NCBI GenBank assembly: GCA_017644325.1 | Contig: JAEPLS010000001.1 | Location: forward strand, 953,774 to 1,017,773 | From: Prochlorococcus marinus CUG1438 | GTDB lineage: Bacteria > Cyanobacteriota > Cyanobacteriia > PCC-6307 > Cyanobiaceae | Direction of reading: 5' to 3' | DNA: 64,000 nucleotides | Shown: positions 1 to 8,850 of the stretch, one piece after another | Layout of the letters: each line of letters begins with the position of its first letter | How positions within the stretch are numbered: the first letter of the stretch is position 1 | Made by a program: the position numbers and the translations under genes | The notes under the pieces: model-generated | What the model was told of the DNA's origin: nothing | What the model saw: the letters and a program-made list of their open reading frames with translations, nothing else | Databases searched by the model: none

Positions 1-57
1 TGGAATGCCTACGACCATAAATAAATAATATTTTTCTGTAATTTGTTCAATCTGCAT
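1..57 (-). CDS. N-terminus of an unidentified protein, cut by window edge
   Basis: An ATG at 57 on the minus strand opens a 19-codon frame (begins MQIEQITEKYYLF) that runs off the window. An AAGGTG sequence about 10 bases upstream could be its ribosome binding site. It starts 17 bases after the selO stop, so it is probably co-transcribed with selO. The fragment is too short to recognise. Confidence 0.45.
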   Translation of the reverse strand, partial: MQIEQITEKYYLFMVVGIP

Positions 58-73
58 TTTTAGGATTCACCTT

Positions 74-1777
74 TTACGAAGAACAACTGTAATGAGATAC
101 TCCTCCATAGTTAAAATACTGGCTTGGCTTTAGTCGATTATATTTTTGATCTATTTCTGAGGGTTGTTCTAAATATGGATTGCTAAAGACATCCTGTAAC
201 TCTTTTATTTTTTTGTAATTTCCCTTTTCAGCTTCTTCATATGCGGGAACTACCATCCATTCGCGCCAAGTATAGACTGGATTATGGGATTTCATTGATG
301 CCGATTTTGCTTTAATATTGCCCTCTTTTTTTAAGACTGATTGCCAGTTTTCAAGCCAAATTTCCCACCTACTATTGAGCTCGTCATTAATTGGTAAATA
401 GAAACAGTCTTTTAAAGAATCTAAGTTGTAAGGGATTTCAGAGAGTTTACGGAACAAAATTGTATAGTCTGCTTTTGAAATGACCATGAGATTAAAAAAT
501 TCATTTATTAGAGTTTCGTTGTAATGTTCTAAACCAAGCTTGTTTGCCCACATTTTTATCAATCCCTTATTCATTAATTCAGAAAAGTCTTTTTCGATTT
601 GATCTAACTTTTCTTGATCTTGTTTGCTTTGTGAAAGTAACGGACTAAGGGATGAACAGAATGTTTTAAAGTTGATTGCAGCTGCAGAAGGTTGGTTAAA
701 AAATGAGAAATGCTCACCTCCACCTGTCCATGGTTGAAATCTTGGATCAAATAATTCACAGAATCCAAAGGGGCCATAATCCAAGGTATAACCTCCAGCA
801 GCACAATTATCACTATTGAAATTACCCTGGCAATAACCAACTCTCATCCAGTTGGCTATAAGTGTTATGAGTCTTGATCTGTATAAAGAAGCCAGTTTTA
901 TTACTTTACTTTCAATTGAAATCTCATATTCAATTTCGTCTTTATAATTTCTATCAATTAGATGTTGAACTATCATCTTTAGTTCATTTAGGGCCTCATC
1001 ATGCGCATTATTGCGAACTCGTCTTGCAAAAAGTTCAATCTGGCCTACACGTAAAAAAGATGGAGCGACTCTTGTAGTAATTGCCACTTGATTATCAATC
1101 ATGATATCAGGTTCAAAATATCTGGACCCTTTGGAATACCACGGTCTTCTAACTATTTCTGAACGTGAGACATAAAGTGTTAAAGATCTTGAAGTGGGGA
1201 TTCCTAAGGCATCCATTAATTCTTGTGCAAGAAATTCTCGTACGCTAGACCTTAAGACAGCTCTACCATCTGCTCCACGACAGTATGGAGTTGGACCTCC
1301 TCCTTTAAGTTGCATTTCCATTCTTTTCCCATTGAATAAACCTTCAAAAACAGAAATTGCTCTGCCATCGCCATAACCATTACCAGTGCCAAAGGGACAT
1401 TGTTGGGTATATTCATTCCCGTAAATTGATAATGCATAACCTGTTGCCCAACCAACAGGACTCATTGGATAATTAGCAACAGAAATATCACCTGAGAAAA
1501 AACGACAAAAATTCTGGTCTTTAGTAAGATCTGAGCTTAGCCTTAGTTCTTTAAAAAGTTTGTTGCTATGGGAAATATATTCTGGTTCTGGAATAGCAGT
1601 TGGTACAACTGGTACGTAATGACCTGAATATACTGAACGCGGCTTATGATCATTTCCATCTTTTGTTGATTGAGGATCTGCTTTAAGAGAATTCATAAAA
1701 GAATAGTCAGATAGTTGAGAAAATTCAGAAAAATTTTCTGTAAGCTTTTCTTTTAATGAATCAGATTTGGTTGACAT
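74..1777 (-). CDS. selO: SelO family protein adenylyltransferase (YdiU/UPF0061)
   Basis: SelO proteins have a pseudokinase fold that transfers AMP from ATP to Ser/Thr/Tyr side chains, with a proposed role in redox stress. The 567-residue product has the family signatures: GYGDGRA near residue 135, GGGPTPYCRGADGRA near 158 and the metal-binding NSDNCAAGGYTLDYGPFGF near 323. It ends YSCSS, which puts a Cys near the C-terminus where eukaryotic SelO has selenocysteine. I chose the ATG at 1777 over an upstream TTG at 1780. Length fits a full-length member. It stands alone, followed closely by a minus-strand frame. Confidence 0.93.
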   Translation of the reverse strand: MSTKSDSLKEKLTENFSEFSQLSDYSFMNSLKADPQSTKDGNDHKPRSVYSGHYVPVVPTAIPEPEYISHSNKLFKELRLSSDLTKDQNFCRFFSGDISVANYPMSPVGWATGYALSIYGNEYTQQCPFGTGNGYGDGRAISVFEGLFNGKRMEMQLKGGGPTPYCRGADGRAVLRSSVREFLAQELMDALGIPTSRSLTLYVSRSEIVRRPWYSKGSRYFEPDIMIDNQVAITTRVAPSFLRVGQIELFARRVRNNAHDEALNELKMIVQHLIDRNYKDEIEYEISIESKVIKLASLYRSRLITLIANWMRVGYCQGNFNSDNCAAGGYTLDYGPFGFCELFDPRFQPWTGGGEHFSFFNQPSAAAINFKTFCSSLSPLLSQSKQDQEKLDQIEKDFSELMNKGLIKMWANKLGLEHYNETLINEFFNLMVISKADYTILFRKLSEIPYNLDSLKDCFYLPINDELNSRWEIWLENWQSVLKKEGNIKAKSASMKSHNPVYTWREWMVVPAYEEAEKGNYKKIKELQDVFSNPYLEQPSEIDQKYNRLKPSQYFNYGGVSHYSCSS

Positions 1778-2175
1778 CAAATTTGTTATCTATTCTTTTA
1801 GGCGCTCTAATTGCTTTAAATTAAACACCTAAATGTATCTTATATAGATTCTATTAGGTATGGTTTTTGGCGATACGTTTGAGATTAAATATAAGTTAAA
1901 AGTTAATACTTAATGCTTAATACTCAATACTCAATACTTAATTAAAAAAGGATCCGCGGTAAGAAATTTTTTTGGAAAAAATTTTTTGGCTTTTAAAAAA
2001 TAAAAAAAGAACTTATCAAATATATTAATTTTTAAGCAAGAACCAGTGCAAATACTTATACATTGAGGTTTTTTTAGATTGTTTAAAAATGCTTTGAAAA
2101 AGTTCCACAATTTAATTTGTTGATCGACTTATATGACCCCCCTTATTTCCTCACTATATTACTTGTAAAAATTTT
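1778..2175. other. Gene-free AT-rich spacer with a short tandem repeat
   Basis: I see no credible coding frame here. Positions 1905-1941 hold a degenerate tandem repeat of a 7-base unit, AATACTT/AATACTC, in about five copies. The remainder is A/T-rich and probably contains the selO promoter next to 1800. Confidence 0.5.
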
Positions 2176-3519
2176 CTAACTTACCCAGCCTTTGAGTAAA
2201 TCAAACACACTAATGAATAGTCCAAAGCCAATAATTGGAGGAGCAACCCATCTAGTCATGAATTTCAAATAACGGGTCGTTTTGACTCCTACTTTTGAAT
2301 CACTAAGCTCTTCATTGAACTTTCCAGGAACTACCCATCCCATAAAGAAAGTTACCAAGAATCCACCAAAAATAAGTAATACTCCTCCAAAAATTGAATC
2401 AACAGTTCCAAGAATGTTTAAATTCAATGCAGAAGGAATTCCAGCCAAGAATAAGAATAGAGTTATCAGCCAAACAGATTTTTCTCTTTTAAAACCAAAT
2501 TTATCCATTAAAGATGAAACTGGAACTTCCAATAATGAAACAGAAGAAGTTATAGCTGCAATATAAGCTAATGCAAAAAATGCAACTGCTACAATCCTAC
2601 CTGCTGCGCCATATGAACCTAGACCTGTTGGAATTGATATGAATAAAGCCCCAACTGTGGATTCAGAAATTGCGTCACTTAAACCGAATGTTAGTACTAT
2701 TGGGAAAGTTATTAAGCCAGCCATAAGTCCAACTAAGGTATCTAAAGATGCAACACTAATACTTAGTTTTGGTAGATTACTTTTTTTATTTAAATAAGAG
2801 GCATATGTCACCATAATTCCAATCCCTAAACTTAATGAAAAGAACGCTTGTGTAAAGGCATTTCTTATTGTTTGAGGATTTCTTAATTCATTAAAATCAA
2901 ACTTAAGTAAAAATGTTTTATAACCTTCCCAGGCCCCCGAAAGTGAAGTGGCCCAAATAGCAAGTATTAGAATAATTAAGAAAAGGATTGGCATGAAATA
3001 TCTAGTAACCTTTTCTATACCTTTTTTAATTCCTGAGGAAACAATTATGGCTGTAAGTAGAAGACTCAATAGATGTCCCAATAAAACACTGCTTCCGGTA
3101 CTAATTGAGCCAAAGAATGTTTCTGCTTCACTTAAATTTTTTGGTAATCCAAAAAACAAAGAATGGAATAAGGTATCTGCAGTCCAACCCATTATCACTG
3201 AATAATATGATGCTATACCCAAAGGAGCTATAAAGAATAAAATTCCTAATGGATACCAATTCTTCCCAGCTAGCTTTATAGGTGCAAGTAATGTACTTGC
3301 CATAGCATTTCTACCTAAAGCCATCTCAGCAACAAATACTGGAATACATACAATCAAAACGATCAATATATACAAAAGTACGAAAGCAGCTCCGCCACCT
3401 TGAGAGGCTCTGTAAGCGAAACCCCAAAGGTTGCCTAGACCTACTGCACTTCCTGCCGCTGCAAGAATAAATCCCAGCTTGCTAGTCCATTGTTCTCTTT
3501 TAGAAATTTTTGAGTTCAA
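2176..3519 (-). CDS. Sodium-dependent transporter of the NSS/SNF family
   Basis: The 447-residue membrane protein begins with the neurotransmitter:sodium symporter signature: SKLGFILAAAGSAVGLGNLW at residues 13-32 and FVAEMALG at about 62. Members import amino acids or related solutes with Na+. About 11-12 hydrophobic helices are visible, as in bacterial LeuT-like members. The frame opens with TTG at 3519, and no nearby ATG gives a better N-terminus before the conserved first helix. It is monocistronic. The substrate cannot be told from sequence. Confidence 0.9.
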   Translation of the reverse strand: MNSKISKREQWTSKLGFILAAAGSAVGLGNLWGFAYRASQGGGAAFVLLYILIVLIVCIPVFVAEMALGRNAMASTLLAPIKLAGKNWYPLGILFFIAPLGIASYYSVIMGWTADTLFHSLFFGLPKNLSEAETFFGSISTGSSVLLGHLLSLLLTAIIVSSGIKKGIEKVTRYFMPILFLIILILAIWATSLSGAWEGYKTFLLKFDFNELRNPQTIRNAFTQAFFSLSLGIGIMVTYASYLNKKSNLPKLSISVASLDTLVGLMAGLITFPIVLTFGLSDAISESTVGALFISIPTGLGSYGAAGRIVAVAFFALAYIAAITSSVSLLEVPVSSLMDKFGFKREKSVWLITLFLFLAGIPSALNLNILGTVDSIFGGVLLIFGGFLVTFFMGWVVPGKFNEELSDSKVGVKTTRYLKFMTRWVAPPIIGFGLFISVFDLLKGWVS

Positions 3520-3651
3520 AATTAAAATCGATTTTTATAGTTGATTTATAACTCATAAATAAAAAATAGTTAATACCTTGCTTAATAAAAACTAATTTTT
3601 TTGATTAATTTTTTCAGAGAGATTTAGAATTAAATAACTTTTATTTTGCGC

Positions 3652-3933
3652 ATGACTATTGAAACGACTATTTTAGATTTTCAACTAAGTAATACTTTTG
3701 AACAATATGAATCTTATATGAATGCTGAGGAACAGCAGTCGATGTTTAAAGAAATGGGAGTTAAAACATTTTATATTGGTAAATCATTAGATGATCCTCA
3801 AAGGGCAACTGTAATTTTTCAAGGACCAGAAAATGTTTTATACGATATTTTCATGAATCCCGAAACAAAGGCTATAGTTGAAGCTTCAGGACATATTTAC
3901 GAGGGGACAAAAATTACTCGCTGGATTTCTTAA
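3652..3933 (+). CDS. DUF3764-like small soluble protein
   Basis: The 93-residue protein has an N-terminal strand (TTILDFQLSNTFEQYESYM), a central YIGKSLDDPQRATVIFQGPE and a final KITRWIS. It resembles the DUF3764-like protein at 26557-26862, which has VSKDDPQRIIVIHQAP at the equivalent place. This looks like a ferredoxin-like (dimeric alpha-beta barrel) fold, function unknown. I prefer ATG 3652 to TTG 3646. It lies 14 bases upstream of the next gene, so they may form an operon. Confidence 0.7.
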   Translation: MTIETTILDFQLSNTFEQYESYMNAEEQQSMFKEMGVKTFYIGKSLDDPQRATVIFQGPENVLYDIFMNPETKAIVEASGHIYEGTKITRWIS

Positions 3934-3947
3934 AAAATAATTTTTTT

Positions 3948-4247
3948 ATGAATTACCAACTTTTAATTGAATCATATTGTTTTGGGTCTTCCCTTTCTGA
4001 GCAAGAAATAGAACTTTTAAGTCTGGAACTTGAAACTCAAATCATGAACATTAATATTTCAACAGAGTTTGTTTTTTTTAAATCGGCGCCATACCATATT
4101 TGTGAAAAGCTTAATTTAAAAAAAGATACTTCTTGGATTATGTGTCTCGCAGAAATGGTAGATTTACATAAGCGACCTAAATTAGGGAAAACAAAAAAAG
4201 TGGAGGTATTCGATTTACTTCTTGAGAAAGGTCTTGTTATTGGTTGA
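3948..4247 (+). CDS. Conserved-looking hypothetical protein, 99 residues
   Basis: I do not recognise this family. It is a soluble mixed alpha/beta sequence with a hydrophobic N-terminus (MNYQLLIESY) and a basic stretch KRPKLGKTKKVEV near residue 77. It follows the DUF3764-like gene by 14 bases and is probably its operon partner. Confidence 0.6.
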   Translation: MNYQLLIESYCFGSSLSEQEIELLSLELETQIMNINISTEFVFFKSAPYHICEKLNLKKDTSWIMCLAEMVDLHKRPKLGKTKKVEVFDLLLEKGLVIG

Positions 4248-4326
4248 TTATTTAGTTATTTGAGTATTAAAAAATGAATTTTTTTTACTTATTCTGATAA
4301 AATTAGTCCTAGGTTAGGCAAGAAAA

Positions 4327-4683
4327 ATGGAAGATTCATGTGTATTGATATTGGAAAATCTTATAAAACTAACTAGATCAAGTGAAAATCAATTTAAGAG
4401 AGGAAATTTCAAGGTAGCTTTAGACGAAAAAATGAAGGCTAATGCAATATTGAAATCTAAATCTTTTAGTAAAAAAATGATTCAAAACTATAGAAAGGAA
4501 TTATCTAGTTTGTATTCTTCAAAATTTGATCTTATATTCGACCATAAGCTGAAAATTGATGAAATAAAAATAAATAAAATAGTGAAAATGTTGGAACTTA
4601 AAAGTGAGGAAAAATTAAAAAATCTTGACTATAAAGGAGCAATAAAAGCCTTAAGAAGGGCAGAAAAATACATGTCAAATTAA
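4327..4683 (+). CDS. Lys-rich helical hypothetical protein
   Basis: The 118-residue protein is almost entirely predicted helix and rich in Lys. The C-terminal KNLDYKGAIKALRRAEKYM resembles one TPR-like helix pair, and the N-terminal NQFKRGNFKVALDEKMKAN looks like a second. A related motif (EKYRGAINAIKK) occurs in the broken gene at 13674-13831. Function unknown. Confidence 0.6.
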   Translation: MEDSCVLILENLIKLTRSSENQFKRGNFKVALDEKMKANAILKSKSFSKKMIQNYRKELSSLYSSKFDLIFDHKLKIDEIKINKIVKMLELKSEEKLKNLDYKGAIKALRRAEKYMSN

Positions 4684-4774
4684 AAATAATTTAGACTAAA
4701 GTTAGTTTTAAGAAGTTTTGCTTATTGTGTTTTTCTTAACTCAGTTTAGATTTGAAATACTTAAGTAATAATTT

Positions 4775-4891
4775 ATGCAAAAGCAAATTAATAATAAACT
4801 CAAAAAGTTTAATAAAAAGAAGTTAGATGCTTTAGATAGGTTTTTGACGATTTTATGGAGAAAAGAGGTTGAATACAAAATAAATATCTGA
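4775..4891 (+). CDS. Very short basic ORF, 38 residues
   Basis: An ATG at 4775 opens a 38-codon frame (begins MQKQINNKLKKFNKKK). No clear ribosome binding site is seen. It could be a real microprotein or chance, and only conservation in relatives would decide. Confidence 0.35.
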   Translation: MQKQINNKLKKFNKKKLDALDRFLTILWRKEVEYKINI

Positions 4892-4918
4892 TAAAAGCAG
4901 ATTTGAATAAGATATCTT

Positions 4919-5035
4919 ATGAAAGTTCGAATAGGATTCCTAATTATACTTTTTATTTTTCACTCATTATCTGATTTTGCGTTTAAAAAAAGAGTATTAA
5001 AAAATAAATTTAGAAGGGCTCAAAAAGTAAATTAA
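4919..5035 (+). CDS. Small protein with hydrophobic N-terminus, 38 residues
   Basis: The frame encodes a signal-like hydrophobic start (MKVRIGFLIILFIFHSLSD) followed by a basic tail. It ends 17 bases before the NRAMP-like gene and could be a leader or microprotein translated with it. Confidence 0.35.
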   Translation: MKVRIGFLIILFIFHSLSDFAFKKRVLKNKFRRAQKVN

Positions 5036-5052
5036 ATCATCTGATTATTAAC

Positions 5053-6357
5053 ATGAAATTATCAAAAGAAATACAAAAAAGTTTAGGCCCAGGAATTTTG
5101 CTAGCTGGAGCAGCTATTGGTGGGTCTCATTTATTATCTTCAACTACTGCTGGCGCGAAGTTTGGATTTTCATTGGTTGGTCTAATTCTTCTTACTAATC
5201 TTTTAAAATATCCATTCTTGTTGGTAGGGACTAGATTTACAGCATCTACTGGTAAATCATTATTAGAAGGTTTCAAAGAGCAGAATTCTTATTATCTTCC
5301 TTTATTCCTTATAGTTAGTCTAATTACAGGTACTTTCACAATAGCAGCTGTAAGTTTTGTTTCTGGTGTTCTATTAACTAATATTCCCTTTTTCTCAGCT
5401 TTCCCGGCTATGGATTTATCTATAGGAATTCTCATTGCTTCTGGAATGACATTAATTCTTGGTAAATATAGAGCCCTTGATCGTATTTCAAAAATTTTAG
5501 TATCTCTTCTGACTTTTTTAACATTATTTGCAGTTTTATCGCTCTTATTCAAAGGTTCAATAAATGAGTCTTTGAAAATGAGTTTTTTTGAACCAGAAAT
5601 CAGCCCATGGAAGGTAACAAATTTATCTTTTTTGATACCTTTAATGGGATGGATGCCTTGTCCAGTGGAGTTATGTGTTTGGCCTTCTTTATGGATGTTT
5701 TCAAGAGTAAAAGATACAGAGTATAAGCCAAATATCAATGAAGCAGAATTTGATTTTAATCTAGGTTATGTAATAACTGTTGTTACAGCTATTTTCTTCC
5801 TTACGCTTGGAGCAATAACAATGTATGGTAGTGGCGATGGAATGCTTTCAGGAAGTGGAGTCTCCTTCGCTCAAAAATTAATACTGCTTTACACCAAATC
5901 TATTGGTGATTGGGCCAAATGGATCATTATACCTGCAGCCTTTGCCGCAATGTTTAGTACTACTATTACTTGTCTAGATGCATATCCAAGAAGTATTTCT
6001 GCTATTCAAGGTTTATTGAGAGGTACTGATTTTGGACACATGGATTCCAAGGCAGAGCGAAATAGATTTCAACTTTGGATGACTTTACATATCTTTGCCT
6101 CGTTAATAGCTTTGCTGATTGCAAGGGCTGGAGGTATTGGAGTAAAAGATTTTGTATTTGCTGCAATGACTGGAAGTTTTCTAACCGCACCTTTATTTGC
6201 ATGGATGGCAATGGATACTATTAATAGCAAATTGGTCCCAATTAAAAATAGATATGGATTATTCTTGAAAACAATAAGTTGGATAGGATTAATTTTCTTA
6301 ATATTATTTAGTTTATTGTTTATTGCAAATTCATTTTTAGGTATCGGGATTGGTTAG
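5053..6357 (+). CDS. NRAMP-related metal transporter with altered metal-site motifs
   Basis: The 434-residue product has about 11 membrane helices and the NRAMP layout. TM1 of classical Mn/Fe transporters carries DPGN, but here the equivalent reads GPGILLAGAAIGGSHL (residues 12-27). TM6 classically carries MPHN, but here it reads GWMPCPVELCVW (about 198). The metal-coordinating Asp and Asn of TM1 and the His of TM6 are therefore absent. Such NRAMP-like branches exist in cyanobacteria and their substrate is unsettled. It is monocistronic. Confidence 0.8.
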   Translation: MKLSKEIQKSLGPGILLAGAAIGGSHLLSSTTAGAKFGFSLVGLILLTNLLKYPFLLVGTRFTASTGKSLLEGFKEQNSYYLPLFLIVSLITGTFTIAAVSFVSGVLLTNIPFFSAFPAMDLSIGILIASGMTLILGKYRALDRISKILVSLLTFLTLFAVLSLLFKGSINESLKMSFFEPEISPWKVTNLSFLIPLMGWMPCPVELCVWPSLWMFSRVKDTEYKPNINEAEFDFNLGYVITVVTAIFFLTLGAITMYGSGDGMLSGSGVSFAQKLILLYTKSIGDWAKWIIIPAAFAAMFSTTITCLDAYPRSISAIQGLLRGTDFGHMDSKAERNRFQLWMTLHIFASLIALLIARAGGIGVKDFVFAAMTGSFLTAPLFAWMAMDTINSKLVPIKNRYGLFLKTISWIGLIFLILFSLLFIANSFLGIGIG

Positions 6358-6486
6358 TTTTTAATTATAAAAGAAATATTTTTATCTAGGCGATTTTTAA
6401 TGCTCTTAAATTTATTAATTTGAAAATAGAAAATAGTTAAAGGGTTGATTTTTCTTTAAAATTCGGTTCTCTAAAAATGTATATTT

Positions 6487-6612
6487 ATGGTGCTAATTAT
6501 GGTTATGCCTCAATCTACTTTGGAGAGCTTATTATTTTTTTTTATACTATCTCTTATTGCAACTTACCTTGTGAATTTAAAGTATTCTTCAAAGTTAAAA
6601 ATACAAAAGTAG
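6487..6612 (+). CDS. Single-helix membrane microprotein, 41 residues
   Basis: ATG 6487 opens a frame with one clear membrane span (LLFFFILSLIATYLV) and a basic C-terminus (KYSSKLKIQK), the usual make-up of small thylakoid or plasma-membrane proteins. Downstream ATGs in the same frame (6499, 6505) are alternatives. Function unknown. Confidence 0.5.
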   Translation: MVLIMVMPQSTLESLLFFFILSLIATYLVNLKYSSKLKIQK

Positions 6613-6647
6613 AGTAAATATATATTAATCTTTTTTCTTAATAGCTT

Positions 6648-6845
6648 TTATTTATTTGGATCACTCCAAGTTTCTTGGTATAACCAACTCAAAAAAGTAA
6701 GAGTAAGTATATTCCCAAATGCATAGGTTATTCCTAATAATGGGTCATAAATATTTGCAATAATCGTCGACATTATAATGATAATTAACCCTGAAACAAC
6801 CAAATCCTGGATAGGTAATTGTTTAAAATTTACAGAATTTATCAT
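6648..6845 (-). CDS. Two-helix membrane protein, 65 residues
   Basis: It has two hydrophobic segments, VVSGLIIIIMSTIIANIY and LLGITYAFGNILTLTFLSWL, in a 65-residue protein with an ATG start. I do not recognise the family. Confidence 0.55.
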   Translation of the reverse strand: MINSVNFKQLPIQDLVVSGLIIIIMSTIIANIYDPLLGITYAFGNILTLTFLSWLYQETWSDPNK

Positions 6846-6927
6846 TTGAAAAATTGTTTATAATAGATTAAATAAATTATAAAACTAAAAAGTAACTTAT
6901 TTAGCCATATGGAAATATCATCTAAAT

Positions 6928-7158
6928 ATGAATAATTTTAGGATTGCTAAAGTAATTTTATTTATTTCATTATTATCTTATTTGAGTGTTATTTTTTTAA
7001 GAAATTATAATTCCCCAGAAAATATAGAAAAAAGATGTATGCTTAAATTTGAAAAAGATTTTGAAAATCCTATGCAAACAACTCATGAAGAATGGGATCA
7101 AATTTTAGATTTAGCTGATAAGAATTATTTTAAATGTATGGGAATGCCTCAGTATTAA
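6928..7158 (+). CDS. Membrane-anchored hypothetical protein, 76 residues
   Basis: An N-terminal membrane anchor (VILFISLLSYLSVIFL) precedes a soluble acidic domain with two Cys (RCMLKFEKDF and NYFKCMGMPQY). It lies 2 bases upstream of the DUF2839 gene at 7161 and is probably co-transcribed with it. Function unknown. Confidence 0.6.
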   Translation: MNNFRIAKVILFISLLSYLSVIFLRNYNSPENIEKRCMLKFEKDFENPMQTTHEEWDQILDLADKNYFKCMGMPQY

Positions 7159-7160
7159 TT

Positions 7161-7376
7161 ATGGGAGAAGCAAAGAGAAGAAAAAGTTTAGGTATTCCTC
7201 CTAGAGAAAAAACTGAAGATATAAAGTTGCCACAACTTGATAAAAAAGCCATACAACAAAAAGTAAGGACTACATTGTATAAATATCCAATTATACCTTT
7301 TCTTTTTTATGGAGCTGCAATATTGATCCTAATCGGAGGTTTGATTTATGTTTTCAAAACCTTCAATATAGCTTAA
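7161..7376 (+). CDS. DUF2839 small membrane protein, copy 1
   Basis: The 71-residue protein begins MGEAKRRKSLGIPPRE, the hallmark of the cyanobacterial DUF2839 family, and has one C-terminal membrane helix (FYGAAILILIGGLIYVF). I chose ATG 7161 over the in-frame ATG at 7134 because the conserved sequence begins there. A paralogue is at 9547. Function unknown. Confidence 0.85.
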   Translation: MGEAKRRKSLGIPPREKTEDIKLPQLDKKAIQQKVRTTLYKYPIIPFLFYGAAILILIGGLIYVFKTFNIA

Positions 7377-7449
7377 TTAAAAGGATTGTTAATTTTGATA
7401 TTTAGGATTTTTAGGTATCATCAATTAAAAAAAAATTGAATGATAATAA

Positions 7450-7545
7450 ATGAGCAATTTTTATTCCGCAAAAATAATCAAAGAAATAATATATGAGATT
7501 TTTTTACGATTGACAACATCATATGGTGTTGTAATTTTAGAATGA
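7450..7545 (+). CDS. Possible 31-residue microprotein
   Basis: ATG 7450 opens a 31-codon frame (begins MSNFYSAKIIKEIIYEIF) in an otherwise empty stretch. Support is weak and it may be chance. Confidence 0.25.
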   Translation: MSNFYSAKIIKEIIYEIFLRLTTSYGVVILE

Positions 7546-7558
7546 ATTTAAACTATTT

Positions 7559-7693
7559 ATGAAAAAAATAAATAAAAAATATGCTGAAATAATGCGTCAA
7601 GCTGATAGTGCAGTTGGAAGAAAAGAAGTAGTTAGCTTATTAAAAAAAGCGGCAATTATTATGTCTAAATCAGAGGAGAACTTAGTAGCTTAA
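7559..7693 (+). CDS. Small helical basic protein, 44 residues
   Basis: The frame encodes KYAEIMRQADSAVGRKEVVS and KKAAIIMSKSEE, an amphipathic helix-turn-helix arrangement typical of real small proteins. It converges with the minus-strand gene at 7702. Family not recognised. Confidence 0.5.
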   Translation: MKKINKKYAEIMRQADSAVGRKEVVSLLKKAAIIMSKSEENLVA

Positions 7694-7701
7694 ATTAAAA
7701 G

Positions 7702-7833
7702 CTATTTTATTAAGATAAATAAAACACAATAAAGAATGATAGATGAGGATGTAGCCATAAAGATAAATGGTAATATCATTCCAGAGTTTAACCATCTTAA
7801 AAATCTAATTTTTTTGTTAACTACTCTTGGCAT
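7702..7833 (-). CDS. Single-helix membrane protein, 43 residues
   Basis: The frame begins MPRVVNKKIRFLRWLNSGM and continues into one strong membrane span (FIFMATSSSIILYCVLFILI). The Arg/Lys-rich start before the helix suggests a real small membrane protein. Function unknown. Confidence 0.5.
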   Translation of the reverse strand: MPRVVNKKIRFLRWLNSGMILPFIFMATSSSIILYCVLFILIK

Positions 7834-8035
7834 TTCCCCTGAATCTCTTAATTGCAACTTAACAAGTAAATGAATTGTGTAAATGATTAATTAATCTTTT
7901 TAAATTAAATTTTCTAAAGAAAAATATTTTAATTTTATACGAATTATTTATTTTGAAAGAAATTTTTTAGGTAATTAATACCTTGTATTCTGCAAATTTT
8001 TCAAGCAAAATTTAGAAACTATTGATTTCTCAATA

Positions 8036-8311
8036 ATGATTGAAGATTTAAAAGGGAGCCCTGAAGAATTTAAAGATTATGATTCAGATCTTTTACTTCA
8101 GATTCTAAATAAGACATCACTCGAGAATAAAAAAGGTGATGATAAAGAACTATTTGTTGATGAAAATTGGAAAATTAATTCAAAAAATATTGAAAATGAA
8201 ATTTCCTCAGATAATTCAAATTTGAAAAGAATATTATCAGATATTTTCCCAAATAAAAAAATAGTGATTCAGGATAATAATGATGGGTCGCAAACAATTT
8301 TCTTATCCTAA
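8036..8311 (+). CDS. Acidic hypothetical protein, 91 residues
   Basis: It is Asn/Asp/Glu/Lys-rich with no membrane segment. It opens MIEDLKGSPEEFKDYDSDLL and ends in a short strand pattern, KKIVIQDNNDGSQTIFL. I do not recognise it. Confidence 0.5.
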   Translation: MIEDLKGSPEEFKDYDSDLLLQILNKTSLENKKGDDKELFVDENWKINSKNIENEISSDNSNLKRILSDIFPNKKIVIQDNNDGSQTIFLS

Positions 8312-8410
8312 TTTAAGTATTATTAAAAGCTTATTTATACAATTTATTCAATATTTATTTTTTTGAGAAAAATTAGTAAAAATTACTCTCGCGGAATTTT
8401 TTTAAAGATG

Positions 8411-8480
8411 TTACCGTTCATCCAAGTTTATATCTCTGGACGCATGAAATGAGGGTAAGGAACGGGATTCTCATTAACTG
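8411..8480 (+). promoter_or_regulatory. Glutamine riboswitch (downstream-peptide/glnA-type motif), copy 1
   Basis: The leader has CCGTTCATCC at 8414-8423 and GGACGCATGA, GGGTAAGGAACGGG downstream, matching my memory of the conserved blocks of the cyanobacterial glutamine-binding RNA. CCGTTC pairs with GAACGG (8460-8465). ATGAGGGT (8449-8456) can instead pair with ATTCTCAT (8467-8474), giving a plausible switching partner. It sits 10 bases upstream of a 56-codon ORF, the usual context of downstream-peptide RNAs. A second copy is at 46895-46963 (minus). Confidence 0.75.
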
Positions 8481-8489
8481 CAAATAATC

Positions 8490-8660
8490 ATGAATAACCT
8501 CTTACAAATAAGAGAAAAAATCAAAAGAGCCAATAGGCTACATGAAGCCCAACTTTTGGCAACTAAAAGCGGAGAAGTTACTCCATATAGAAGATCCGTC
8601 TTTGAAGAAAGAATCAGGACAACACAAAAAGAAATGAAATTGAAAGACTCAAAAAATTAA
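8490..8660 (+). CDS. Riboswitch-associated 56-residue downstream peptide, copy 1
   Basis: The protein begins MNNLLQIREKIKRANRLHEA and contains the block LATKSGEVTPYRRSVFE, shared with the paralogue at 46715-46885. It is basic, helical and soluble. The glutamine riboswitch upstream implies nitrogen-responsive expression. By analogy with other riboswitch-controlled cyanobacterial peptides it may modulate a nitrogen-assimilation enzyme, but that is inference. A terminator follows at 8685. Confidence 0.8.
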   Translation: MNNLLQIREKIKRANRLHEAQLLATKSGEVTPYRRSVFEERIRTTQKEMKLKDSKN

Positions 8661-8684
8661 ATTCTTTTTTGAAACTGATTAATT

Positions 8685-8716
8685 AAGAGGGGGTTTAATC
8701 CCTCTCTTTTTTATTT
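8685..8716 (+). terminator. Rho-independent terminator
   Basis: AGAGGG (8686-8691) pairs with CCCTCT (8700-8705) and is followed by a T-run. It ends the riboswitch/56-residue peptide unit. Confidence 0.8.
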
Positions 8717-8850
8717 TTATAAAAACAACGTAATTATTAATTTGTTTTTCGATTATCGATTATTAAAAAGATCATAATTTTGATGCTTTTACTATTGATT
8801 TAAATTATATAAATGGCAAATTTAATTCAGTAATTAAGAGTTAAATAAGT

